Assembly: GCA_046542305.1 (NCBI GenBank)
Contig: JBKHBQ010000233.1
Location: 1 to 6,334 of the forward strand
Length of the DNA: 6,334 bases
Origin: JBKHBQ01 sp046542305
GTDB taxonomy: Bacteria; Bacteroidota; Bacteroidia; Bacteroidales; 4484-276
Reading direction: 5' to 3'
Shown piece after piece: positions 1 through 6,334 of this stretch. The notes under the pieces are model-generated. The model made no database searches and was not told where the DNA came from. It saw only the letters and a program-made list of their open reading frames with translations. The number at the start of each line of letters is the position of its first letter. Position 1 is the stretch's first letter. The translations under genes and the position numbers were made by a program.

Positions 1-3000
1 CCGGTACGGTAACCGGACCTGCCGCGGCTGATTGACCTCCGTCGTAAACTGCTGTGACGGTATAGCTGTAAGTTCCTGCCTGCAATCCGGCATCGAGCCA
101 GGTGGTAGGCATGACCTCTTCTGCAATCAGCGATCCGTCCCTGTAAACATTGTATCCCAGGAGGATGTCAGCCGGAGGTGCGGTCCAGTTTAATTCAACA
201 TCGTGGTCCATTACAGTTGCCAGTAGGCTTAAAGGCGGGGCGAGGTAGGTTCCGATGTAAACCGAATAATCCTCCGTTTCGCCATATGAAAAATTCGCGC
301 AGGGATCTGCCGCAGAATTCTGCCAGTGGGCACGGATGCGTAAACGCTTGTTGCCGGGATAAACAACATCGGGGACGGTGAAAGTTGTGCTGTAAAGCGT
401 TCCCACGGAGGCCAGGTTAAAATCGGTGATCAGGCGTTCGTTTTCTTCAAACTGGCGGTCGTTGTCCAGGTCGATCCACAGGCAGGCGTCCTGATTGCTG
501 TAACCTGTGGACCATTGCACGGTATAGGTCTGCCCCGGTTCCAGATCGGTGGTCATGGCAGTAAAATCACCATAACCGGACGGGCTGCAGCCGTTGTTCA
601 GGTTGCTGATGGATTCGAGGGCGAAGCCGGTGAACCCGTCGCCAAAGCTGCAATCAGCCGAGGGCATGCAGTAGTCCTCAAAGCTGAATTCTATCGACGC
701 CTGCTGTTCGATGCCCGGACCGGCAGTGATGTTCATGATGGCTTCCGCAATGTATCCACCCGGTGTTCCGGCGTCGGCAGATACGGTGAAGCTTGCGGAT
801 GCAGAAGCGCCTGCGGTCAGATTGCCGAAAGGCTGCGGGTCGGTGGTGATCACCTGGAGATAGGGATCGCTGTCGGATAAGGCGCCGGTGACATTGTAAG
901 CATCCGCGCCCCCGTTGTTGATCAGCGAAATCACCGCGATGGCCGTTTCGCCCGGATCGAGAATGCCGTTGTTGTTTCCGCCCGAGTCGTCCACATAATA
1001 ACCTTCAAGCACAATGGCGGGAGCATGTGCCGGAATATTGAAATAGCTCGTCCACTGAGTTTTCAGGTTGTTTTGGGCGATAAGCGTAAAATCCGCCAGG
1101 TGGCCGTCCGGAATATCCTGATCCGCTTCAAAAATAAAAGCATCGGCTACCGCTATTGTGCCTCCGGGCGGAATGTTACCGAACGGACTTGAGTTATCCG
1201 TAATGGTAATGTATGAATCGCCCGTGCTGATGGAAGCAGTGATGGCATTTGCAGCTTCCACGCCCACATTTTTCAGTGTCATGGTCAGCCAGATTGTTTC
1301 GCCATAATCCAGCAGGCCATTGCCGTTGTTATCGGTATAATCGTTGATTTCATAGCTGTCGAAAACCACATACGGGCCCGCCGGCGGGATCACTTCCACG
1401 ACCGACTGGTACCTGAAATAATTTTGTTTGGTCACAGTAACCAGTATTTCAGCAGGAGGGATCTGTGGCTCGATGGCAATCGATACCGGGCTGCCTGTTC
1501 CCTCGGCCGTTCCAATGATTTCGCCGTCGACGCTCAGTGCGATGAACGATCCGGCATTGGCCGAAACGGTAAAGGAGGTTTCGCCGCTGTATAATATCGG
1601 ATTATGCGTTACGGAAAGGTTTTGCGGTACCTCGCTGTACACCTGCATGAATGCGCCTCCGTGGTGGTGGAACAGATGGTAGGTCACCTCCTTGTTGCTG
1701 GTGTTGTAAGGCCAGGCGCTTTGCTGAAGGAAATATTTTCCGGCGGCATTCCCGAAGGCCGGCAGGAAACCGCGCTCAACCACAAAAGGCCCGTAATCAG
1801 GCATGAAATCGGGGTTCATATTGTCCATCATCCCCCACACATAGGCGTCGTTTACGAAGGAATAGGAAACCTCGGAAGCAGCGATCAGGCCAAGGGCCCC
1901 GGCATTTTGTCCGTTGTAGGTGTGGCGGTGGAATTTTTCGGCAAAGCATTCACCGGAGATGTCGTATTTTCCGGTGAGGCAGTTTATCGAGAATACGAAT
2001 ACCAATTCGTTGCCGGCGGTATTGGTGAGGCTGTTGATGTTTGTGCTTTGGAAATCCGGTTCGCCCCATCCCGTGGTGCCGCCGTGGTCGCGGTGCTGCA
2101 GGGCAAAGGCGCCGTCGTTGATGGCGTTGATCACATGCTGGGCTGTGCCTCCCGACCATCCGCCCAACTCAGCGGGTGTGGCCGGTATATATCCCAGCCC
2201 GTTCGGGCCGAAATAATTTACAACCGTGGAGGTGTTGGTGGCCGTGGACCAGGTGGTGCCGGGGGTGCCGCTGTAAATGGCATTGATGCGCACAGGCGAT
2301 TTACCCTGCACTTCACGCCAGTATCCGCCCACGGTTTCTGAACAGATCTGAAACCAGCGCTCGGTTTGCCAGCCCAATGCGGTAATGGGCTTATGGTAGA
2401 AATTCGCATCCGTTGGCGGGTTATTCTCGTAGTCCAGCATTTTCGACACCATAGTTTGCAGGTGGGGTTCGTTTTGTGCGGTCATGCGGGCGAAGATGAT
2501 ATCGGGCATGTCGTTGTTATTCACATCTGCGAAAATATTGTCTGAAACGCAGTAACCATCCCAGATGGGAGAAGTAATGGTGTTAGACATGCTGCTGCCG
2601 TAATCGGCCATCAGCAGCACGGCCACCGGCGGAATGTCCCAGGTGTTGTAGGCGTTGTTGAAATAGTTCTCCAGGATGGCGGGGGTGTTGCCGCCGATGT
2701 CGCTCAGCGTGACGATGCCGGTGAGGATTCCCTGAGTTGTTCTGAAATCCCTGATCTGTTCTGCATAAGGCATCCAGGTGGGATCATCGGGCACCACGAT
2801 CAGGTATTCGTATCCTGTAGCATCGGTTTGGTTGTGCTGCCGGTGGCGTTGTGCGTAGTCTATGGCAGGCAGGGATTGGTAATTCAGAAAGGCGTCCTGC
2901 AATACCGGGTCGAACCAGCGGCTGCGGAGCCTTTCCTCGCCGAAATATCCGGTGCCGCCTTCGAAAGTGATTTCCACTTCGATATCATAATAAACCATCA

Positions 3001-3547
3001 GTTCGCGGCTCACCGGATTGTAACTGAACGGGGTGATTCCAAGCATTACGGCGTTCACTCCGCGGATTTCGGTTGGCGCCGAAACCAGGAAGTTTTCAGC
3101 AGGGTAAAAACTGTTATCGCTGTATATTTTTTGGTTTTTTGCGTATTGCAGCGGCCCGTTTTCCGTGTCGAGCGGAATACGCGGGGCCGGTGCGATATCT
3201 ACATCTTTTATAATTTCCGTCCGGTAGCCGATGATATTCAGCTTTGCTGCTGCACCTTCGGGAATAGCGATATAACGGCCAAATCCCGGCAGGTTGGGGG
3301 CGCCTTCGTTGTTGGGGAGTAAACTGCCGGGCATCAGGATCTGTTTCATGATGTTCCCGTCGATCTCCTGGTCGGCAAGTTGGAACGTGCCGGCTCCCCA
3401 TGTCACAACCACCGAACTTTGGGTTTGAGATTTCAGCACGAATCCGTCGGTGGAGGTCTGGCTAAAGCTGAAGGTTTGCGCATGAAGGTGAGCAGTGAAT
3501 ATACAGGCAATGAGTACCATCACTGAGTTGAGATAGATTTTTTTCAT
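1..3547 (-). CDS. Gingipain-like secreted cysteine protease (peptidase C25), 3' end missing
   Basis: The frame is open from the ATG at 3545-3547 to the left edge: 1182 codons, no stop, so the C-terminus is missing. Seen: a signal peptide (MKK, hydrophobic core, likely cut after LHA at residue 23), then a gingipain-propeptide-like region (about 25-240). The C25 catalytic domain follows (about 245-640), with QHRDHGG around His488 and SINCLTG around Cys523. The 35-residue gap fits the gingipain His/Cys catalytic pair, so an active endopeptidase is likely. Next come an Ig-like domain starting SEVPQNLSV (638-720), two related modules (725-839, 843-957), a GEVED-type domain (960-1098, ending GETEDYSV) and a truncated fibronectin type III domain (1103 onward). 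Known: C25 proteins with such tails are usually T9SS cargo processed at the cell surface. Inferred: a sorting domain lies beyond the edge. The start is chosen because the signal peptide begins exactly there; no Shine-Dalgarno is visible. Substrate specificity cannot be read from the sequence. Confidence 0.93.
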   Translation of the reverse strand, partial: MKKIYLNSVMVLIACIFTAHLHAQTFSFSQTSTDGFVLKSQTQSSVVVTWGAGTFQLADQEIDGNIMKQILMPGSLLPNNEGAPNLPGFGRYIAIPEGAAAKLNIIGYRTEIIKDVDIAPAPRIPLDTENGPLQYAKNQKIYSDNSFYPAENFLVSAPTEIRGVNAVMLGITPFSYNPVSRELMVYYDIEVEITFEGGTGYFGEERLRSRWFDPVLQDAFLNYQSLPAIDYAQRHRQHNQTDATGYEYLIVVPDDPTWMPYAEQIRDFRTTQGILTGIVTLSDIGGNTPAILENYFNNAYNTWDIPPVAVLLMADYGSSMSNTITSPIWDGYCVSDNIFADVNNNDMPDIIFARMTAQNEPHLQTMVSKMLDYENNPPTDANFYHKPITALGWQTERWFQICSETVGGYWREVQGKSPVRINAIYSGTPGTTWSTATNTSTVVNYFGPNGLGYIPATPAELGGWSGGTAQHVINAINDGAFALQHRDHGGTTGWGEPDFQSTNINSLTNTAGNELVFVFSINCLTGKYDISGECFAEKFHRHTYNGQNAGALGLIAASEVSYSFVNDAYVWGMMDNMNPDFMPDYGPFVVERGFLPAFGNAAGKYFLQQSAWPYNTSNKEVTYHLFHHHGGAFMQVYSEVPQNLSVTHNPILYSGETSFTVSANAGSFIALSVDGEIIGTAEGTGSPVSIAIEPQIPPAEILVTVTKQNYFRYQSVVEVIPPAGPYVVFDSYEINDYTDNNGNGLLDYGETIWLTMTLKNVGVEAANAITASISTGDSYITITDNSSPFGNIPPGGTIAVADAFIFEADQDIPDGHLADFTLIAQNNLKTQWTSYFNIPAHAPAIVLEGYYVDDSGGNNNGILDPGETAIAVISLINNGGADAYNVTGALSDSDPYLQVITTDPQPFGNLTAGASASASFTVSADAGTPGGYIAEAIMNITAGPGIEQQASIEFSFEDYCMPSADCSFGDGFTGFALESISNLNNGCSPSGYGDFTAMTTDLEPGQTYTVQWSTGYSNQDACLWIDLDNDRQFEENERLITDFNLASVGTLYSTTFTVPDVVYPGNKRLRIRAHWQNSAADPCANFSYGETEDYSVYIGTYLAPPLSLLATVMDHDVELNWTAPPADILLGYNVYRDGSLIAEEVMPTTWLDAGLQAGTYSYTVTAVYDGGQSAAAGPVTVP
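677..1375 (-). repeat. Two tandem related modules inside the C25 protease (protein-level repeat)
   Basis: Residues 725-839 and 843-957 of the protease align with each other. Shared landmarks are NNGNGLLDYGET versus GNNNGILDPGET, then LKNVG versus LINNG, then SPFGNIPPGG versus QPFGNLTAGA. Each module reads as a beta-sandwich with an Asp/Asn/Gly-rich loop near its start that resembles a calcium-binding loop. Such modules are common as spacers or adhesion units between the catalytic domain and sorting domain of secreted Bacteroidota proteins. The copies have diverged strongly at the DNA level, so this is an old duplication. Calcium binding is inferred from the loop residues only. Confidence 0.7.
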
Positions 3548-3606
3548 ATGGCATATTTTTTTGGTTGTGAGAATCAATTTATTTCACGCCGGAATTAAAA
3601 CATGCA

Positions 3607-3636
3607 TAAAAGTATGAAAAATATCTGCGAAACAAA
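3607..3636 (-). promoter_or_regulatory. Candidate promoter of the C25 protease gene
   Basis: On the minus strand TTTG (3636-3633) is followed after 18 nt by TACTTTTA (3614-3607). This matches 7 of 8 positions of the Bacteroidota -7 element TAnnTTTG, with a -33 TTTG at nearly the usual spacing. It lies between the upstream terminator and the protease ATG and would give a leader of roughly 50-55 nt. The leader is A/T-rich near the ATG without a Shine-Dalgarno, as is normal in this phylum. The call rests on consensus matching alone. Confidence 0.45.
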
Positions 3637-3647
3637 GGTGAAGGAAT

Positions 3648-3681
3648 AAAAAAAGCGTCCGGTCTTTCGACGGGACGCTTT
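3648..3681 (-). terminator. Rho-independent terminator after the small-protein operon
   Basis: On the minus strand AAAGCGTCC pairs with GGACGCTTT (9 bp). Past one C/C mismatch, GTC pairs with GAC around a GAAA tetraloop, and the stem is followed by a run of seven T. The T-run starts within the lower stem and continues past it. It lies 22 nt past the stop of the 81-residue gene and before the protease promoter, so it separates the two transcription units. On the plus strand the stem lacks a proper T tract, so it works in the minus direction. Confidence 0.9.
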
Positions 3682-3703
3682 CGTGAATTATTCGTGCGGC
3701 GGC

Positions 3704-3949
3704 TTATTCCGCCAGTTTTCGCTTATGTTTAGTGTACCATTTTTTGGCGCCATAGCCGGCGCCGAGCAGGGCCAGGAAAACCATGCCGCTTCCGAGAGCT
3801 GCGCCTCCTCCGGGCGGCTGGTTGCCCATTTCTCCATGGCCTGAGGGCGGTGGAGGCGGATCGCCGTTTTGTGCCGCTGCCGGTGTGGCAAAAAGTAAAC
3901 CTGCAAACAATGCAAGGGATGCGAGGGTGCGTGTTATTGCTATTTTCAT
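3704..3949 (-). CDS. Small exported protein, poly-Pro plus GAGYGAKKW C-terminal signal (copy A, 81 aa)
   Basis: No named function is recognised. Seen: a signal peptide (residues 1-26, likely cut after PAAA), then a mature part of about 55 residues. This contains GDPPPPPSGHGE, a Gly-rich PPGGGAALGSG segment, one hydrophobic stretch (about 55-68) ending GAGYGAKKW, and a basic tail rich in Lys, Arg and His. That order (motif, short helix, basic end) resembles C-terminal sorting signals of exported proteins, including the short PID-CTERM-type proteins of Bacteroidota; this is a resemblance only. It could also be a plain single-pass inner-membrane protein with a periplasmic poly-Pro head. An in-frame ATG at 3989-3991 would add 14 residues, but the start at 3947-3949 gives a clean signal peptide and lies below a -7-like element. 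The gene is a paralogue of its upstream neighbour, with 48 nt between them, and is followed by a strong terminator. The five prolines in a row would be expected to need EF-P for efficient translation. Confidence 0.82.
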   Translation of the reverse strand: MKIAITRTLASLALFAGLLFATPAAAQNGDPPPPPSGHGEMGNQPPGGGAALGSGMVFLALLGAGYGAKKWYTKHKRKLAE

Positions 3950-4156
3950 TGCCCGAACGTTTAGATGTTCAAAAATAGAAAAAATATTCATTGCACCTCA
4001 TTGTGCAGAAATTTTTCGGCGGTCGTTCCATTTTTTTGCGCCATATCCTGCGCCAAGCAGCCCGAGGATCAATAAACCACTGCCAACGGGAGCGCCGCCA
4101 CCGGGAACATTTCCGGTTTCGCCATGCCCGGAAGGGGGTGGGGGTGGCGGGTCGCC
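3737..4156 (-). repeat. Tandem gene duplication: homologous cores of the two small proteins
   Basis: The 43-codon cores at 4156-4028 (copy B) and 3865-3737 (copy A) run from GDPPPPP to GAGYGAKKW. By hand they share 34 identities over 44 aligned columns, with a one-residue gap in each. Signal peptides and C-terminal tails are much less alike. The DNA of the two blocks has drifted, so the protein motif appears to be under selection rather than freshly copied. Confidence 0.8.
3970..3977 (-). promoter_or_regulatory. Possible internal -7 element before copy A
   Basis: TATTTTTG on the minus strand is a full match to the Bacteroidota -7 consensus TAnnTTTG and ends 20 nt before the ATG of copy A. 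No clear TTTG or TTG is seen at the -33 spacing, and the region is A/T-rich, so a chance match is quite possible. If real, it would let copy A be transcribed apart from the upstream genes and would exclude the longer start at 3991. Confidence 0.25.
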
Positions 4157-4240
4157 CTGTGCAACTGCCGGTGCTGTAGCTGCAATATTCAGCAAAATAA
4201 AGAACAAGATGATTTGGATGTATTTTGATATTTTTTTCAT
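3998..4240 (-). CDS. Small exported protein, poly-Pro plus GAGYGAKKW C-terminal signal (copy B, 80 aa)
   Basis: Paralogue of the next gene downstream; no named function is recognised. Seen: a signal peptide (residues 1-27, MKK start, Ile/Leu/Phe core, likely cut after AVA), then GDPPPPPPSGHGE with six prolines. The Gly-rich PGGGAPVGSG, a hydrophobic stretch (about 55-68) ending GAGYGAKKW, and a basic tail with Arg-Arg-Lys follow. The mature part is about 53 residues, and no cysteine or catalytic motif is present. The ATG at 4238-4240 lies 22 nt after the stop of the large T9SS cargo gene with no terminator between, so co-transcription is likely. The signal peptide begins exactly at this ATG, which supports the start. 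Inferred role: a tiny anchored or sorted envelope protein acting with the cargo or with its secretion. A simple membrane anchor or a translational by-product of the operon is not excluded. Confidence 0.84.
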   Translation of the reverse strand: MKKISKYIQIILFFILLNIAATAPAVAQGDPPPPPPSGHGETGNVPGGGAPVGSGLLILGLLGAGYGAKKWNDRRKISAQ

Positions 4241-4262
4241 GACGATGTCTTTTTAGGTTCGA

Positions 4263-6334
4263 TTATTTAATAAATACCTTTTGCGATGTGATGCCTTCGG
4301 TGGTTTGAACTTTCACTACGTACCAGCCGGTGGTTTTATTTATTCCAATTTCAGCCGTCCTGTCGATCAGAATATGATTTTTATAAACCATTTGTCCGGT
4401 GATGTTGTAAATCGCAATGCGGGCATCAAGGTTTTCGCTGCTGTTGAGATAAACTGTGCTGCCGTGCGCGTAAATGTTGATTTTTTCTGCACTTTCCGCT
4501 TCATGGATATCTGTTGATTTGAGGAACAACAATTTAAAACGTTCGGTAACTTCGTAGGCGTTAGCCGAAAACGTAAATTCCGGATGTTCTTTCAGATTGA
4601 TCTGCAATTCATTTTCCGAGTCAATCAGATAAACTTCAATTTCGTTTCCGAAACTTGCGGCATTGCTGGCTGTGATGGTAAACTCACGATCAAGAAATGA
4701 TTTGAAACCAAGCGGCACAACCAGTTCTTCCTCAAAATCACCAACCCTGTTTGTTGACAGACGTTCGCCATCTGTCATCAGTGAATAAAGGTGCGGCGCA
4801 TTGTACATGCCGCCAAGAAACCGGATGTCAAAATTCTGATCGTAATCAGGGGTAGCGCCATCCATAATCTGGATCCATGTTTCCACATAAAATTCGCCAT
4901 CGGCAGCCCTGAGGGTTAGCAGATTTTGTTTTTCGCTTTTGTAAAAAGCTGTCGGATTGTGCTCCCGTGAAGCCGTCGGGATCGTTATGCTGTTTGTAGC
5001 CTCTGTTGCCTGAACAAAGAAGCCCTGGTTGGCAGGGATATATTCGTTGGCGCCATCATAAGCAATATCGGTGTAAGTGCCACCCGGATTCATGATCTTT
5101 GCTCCTGTGCCAATATTGCTCAAATTCCAGTTGGTTGATTCCCATTTCAGTGCAGATTGGAAAGGATTGCCCAGCAAATGCCAGCCTTCCCCTTTTCCGG
5201 CAGTTTTTGTGAGGTCTGTTAAAGTGATATCCGCATTATTGAACGTACCGGTAAAATCCTTGGTGGCAGTTGTCTGATATGAGACCAGGTATCCTTTTCC
5301 GTTCTCAAAATTTGTTATGTTATTCGCTCCGACTTTGAAATTGAGCCATTGATAATTTATTTCATCCCAGGCATAAAAATCGTCCAGGTTTGGATCACTG
5401 GTACCTGGTTCAAAATCCGAACCGCTAATGGTCATATTATCAACCGGCGATGCCAGCAGGTGCCAGCCGTTGGCATCGTTGGTATAGGCGGGGACGTTGC
5501 GTTGCATTACGGCATCAGCATCGGCTTTCGCCCCGTTGTCTAATGTCCCGTCATTAATAAATGATCCGCCATCTTCGATAATTATGGTCCCCGAGACAGA
5601 TAAACCCTGACCGCTGTTGATGGTTAATTCTCCGCCTTCCTGTAAATTAATATTGTTTACAGCTGCATTGTTTACGTTTACATTTAATAATGCGCCAGGC
5701 GGAATGACAACATTGTTAGAATTGCCGGGAATAGTTCCGTTACTCCAATTACCAGGGTTGTTCCAATTGCCGGCGCCACCTTTCCACGACACATTTTCAT
5801 TGTGCTCGCCTGGGGTACAGTTATCAGTATTGGCAGCAGTGATTGTCCATTCCGAAGCTGTCCAGGTTGCATTGGGAGAGGTTACATTTGAATTTCTTAA
5901 AGCTCTTGAATCTTCGTAAAACCATGCATCAGCTTCTGTTGCCTGCACATCTATTTCGCCATAAGCATCCATTAAAATACCCGTTGTTTCGTCGCCATCA
6001 AAATACAAAAAGTAACCATCATCGCCATTGCCGGTCACCGATCCAAAATCCAGATCAGCAGGAATACCATAGGCAGTACTAATGTTGCTGCTATTGCCAA
6101 TAACATAAGTTTGTTTAGGCTGTATTACACCAGTAAGCTGAATGCTTGAGTGATTGCCACCATTTGCCTGCCTGCTGAAGTAAATTGTCGTTGTGTTAAA
6201 GACGATTGCCTTGTTACCGGCATTGTACAATTCAACAAACCTTGCTTCATGATTGTCGGCAGGATCAGCTACCTCGGAGATAATTAGGTTTGGCATTTCG
6301 GGTGGATCCTGCGTGGTGGTATGCGCGTTGGGAC
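4263..6334 (-). CDS. T9SS-secreted lamin-tail-domain protein, 5' end missing
   Basis: The frame stays open past the ATG at 6294-6296 to the right edge, with at least 12 more codons (PNAHTTTQDPPE). That Met is therefore internal, and the signal peptide and any N-terminal domain lie outside. Numbering from it, 677 residues are visible. A lamin tail domain comes first (3-165; NLIISEVADP, FVELYNAG). A linker with WKGGAGNWNNPGNW and IPPG (171-201) and a short beta-solenoid-like stretch (202-265) follow. GWHLLASP (277) and GWHLLGNPFQSALKW (371) recall the GWNLIGNP-type motif of secreted Bacteroidota proteins. A beta-rich region leads to a type A T9SS sorting domain (about 605-677) with IAIYNITGQMVY, GWYVVKV and the terminal KVFIK. 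Known: this domain routes proteins through the outer membrane and is removed or attached to surface lipopolysaccharide. No catalytic motif is visible, so an adhesive or structural role, or a tail on an unseen enzyme, is inferred. It probably heads or continues the operon with the two small genes. Confidence 0.92.
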   Translation of the reverse strand, partial: PNAHTTTQDPPEMPNLIISEVADPADNHEARFVELYNAGNKAIVFNTTTIYFSRQANGGNHSSIQLTGVIQPKQTYVIGNSSNISTAYGIPADLDFGSVTGNGDDGYFLYFDGDETTGILMDAYGEIDVQATEADAWFYEDSRALRNSNVTSPNATWTASEWTITAANTDNCTPGEHNENVSWKGGAGNWNNPGNWSNGTIPGNSNNVVIPPGALLNVNVNNAAVNNINLQEGGELTINSGQGLSVSGTIIIEDGGSFINDGTLDNGAKADADAVMQRNVPAYTNDANGWHLLASPVDNMTISGSDFEPGTSDPNLDDFYAWDEINYQWLNFKVGANNITNFENGKGYLVSYQTTATKDFTGTFNNADITLTDLTKTAGKGEGWHLLGNPFQSALKWESTNWNLSNIGTGAKIMNPGGTYTDIAYDGANEYIPANQGFFVQATEATNSITIPTASREHNPTAFYKSEKQNLLTLRAADGEFYVETWIQIMDGATPDYDQNFDIRFLGGMYNAPHLYSLMTDGERLSTNRVGDFEEELVVPLGFKSFLDREFTITASNAASFGNEIEVYLIDSENELQINLKEHPEFTFSANAYEVTERFKLLFLKSTDIHEAESAEKINIYAHGSTVYLNSSENLDARIAIYNITGQMVYKNHILIDRTAEIGINKTTGWYVVKVQTTEGITSQKVFIK

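Noticed and set aside
1604..2341. 245-residue open frame on the plus strand
   Set aside because: It lies fully opposite the C25 catalytic domain, has no recognisable domain or signal, and fits the shadow of a GC-rich coding strand.
3114..3401. 95-residue minus-strand frame within the protease gene
   Set aside because: It is out of frame with the protease, whose propeptide region is well formed here, and has no signal peptide or known motif.
3546..3556. Inverted repeat ATATG-G-CATAT over the protease start codon
   Set aside because: Only 5 bp arms of A/T-rich sequence that contain the start codon itself; likely chance, and the second ATG it creates is out of frame.
3989..3991. Upstream in-frame ATG for copy A, giving 95 residues
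   Set aside because: The 14 extra residues would place acidic and polar residues before the signal peptide. The ATG at 3949 gives a standard MK start and a clean hydrophobic core.
3992..4007. TGCAC/GTGCA hairpin as a terminator after copy B
   Set aside because: A 5-bp stem with the T-rich stretch several bases away is too weak to call an intrinsic terminator; kept only as part of a low-interest finding.
3783..4256. 157-residue plus-strand frame across both small genes
   Set aside because: Its Pro/Gly-rich segments are the antisense reading of the Gly/Pro codons in the small proteins, and it crosses two well-supported minus genes and their spacer.
1..6334. CRISPR, tRNA, rRNA, insertion sequence or attachment site
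   Set aside because: No short direct-repeat array, no tRNA-like cloverleaf, no transposase-like frame and no terminal inverted repeats were seen on either strand.

Overview
All genes in this window read on the minus strand. Four coding regions are supported, and two of them run off the window edges. The organism is very probably a member of the Bacteroidota. One protein ends in a type A sorting domain of the type IX secretion system (T9SS). Another is a gingipain-type (peptidase C25) cysteine protease carrying domains typical of T9SS cargo. Start codons lack a Shine-Dalgarno sequence, and candidate promoters resemble the Bacteroidota TTTG / TAnnTTTG pattern. The genus cannot be told from the sequence.

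Layout in the direction of transcription, from high to low coordinates. (1) 6334-4263: the 3' part of a large secreted protein. It has a lamin-tail domain, a short beta-solenoid-like stretch, two GWHLL motifs and a C-terminal T9SS sorting domain; its true start lies outside the window. (2) 4240-3998 and 3949-3704: two tandem, paralogous genes for proteins of 80 and 81 residues. Each has a signal peptide, a run of 5-6 prolines, a conserved SGHGE/PGGGA segment, one short hydrophobic helix ending GAGYGAKKW, and a basic tail. The first starts 22 nt after the large gene's stop, so the three genes probably form one operon. (3) 3681-3648: a strong intrinsic terminator closing that operon. (4) 3636-3607: a candidate promoter. 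(5) 3547-1: the first 1182 codons of a gingipain-like protease with an intact His/Cys catalytic pair. It is followed by an Ig-like domain, two tandem calcium-loop-like modules, a GEVED-type domain and the start of a fibronectin type III domain. The gene is cut by the left edge, where a T9SS sorting domain would be expected further on.

The region encodes exported and surface machinery: a T9SS cargo protein, two tiny membrane-anchored or sorted proteins, and a secreted protease. The twin small proteins are the least explained element and the best candidate for something undescribed. They look like little more than a signal peptide plus a C-terminal sorting or anchoring signal, are duplicated side by side, and are linked to a T9SS cargo gene. 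No RNA genes, CRISPR arrays, insertion sequences or plus-strand genes were found. No non-coding stretch exceeds 160 bases.
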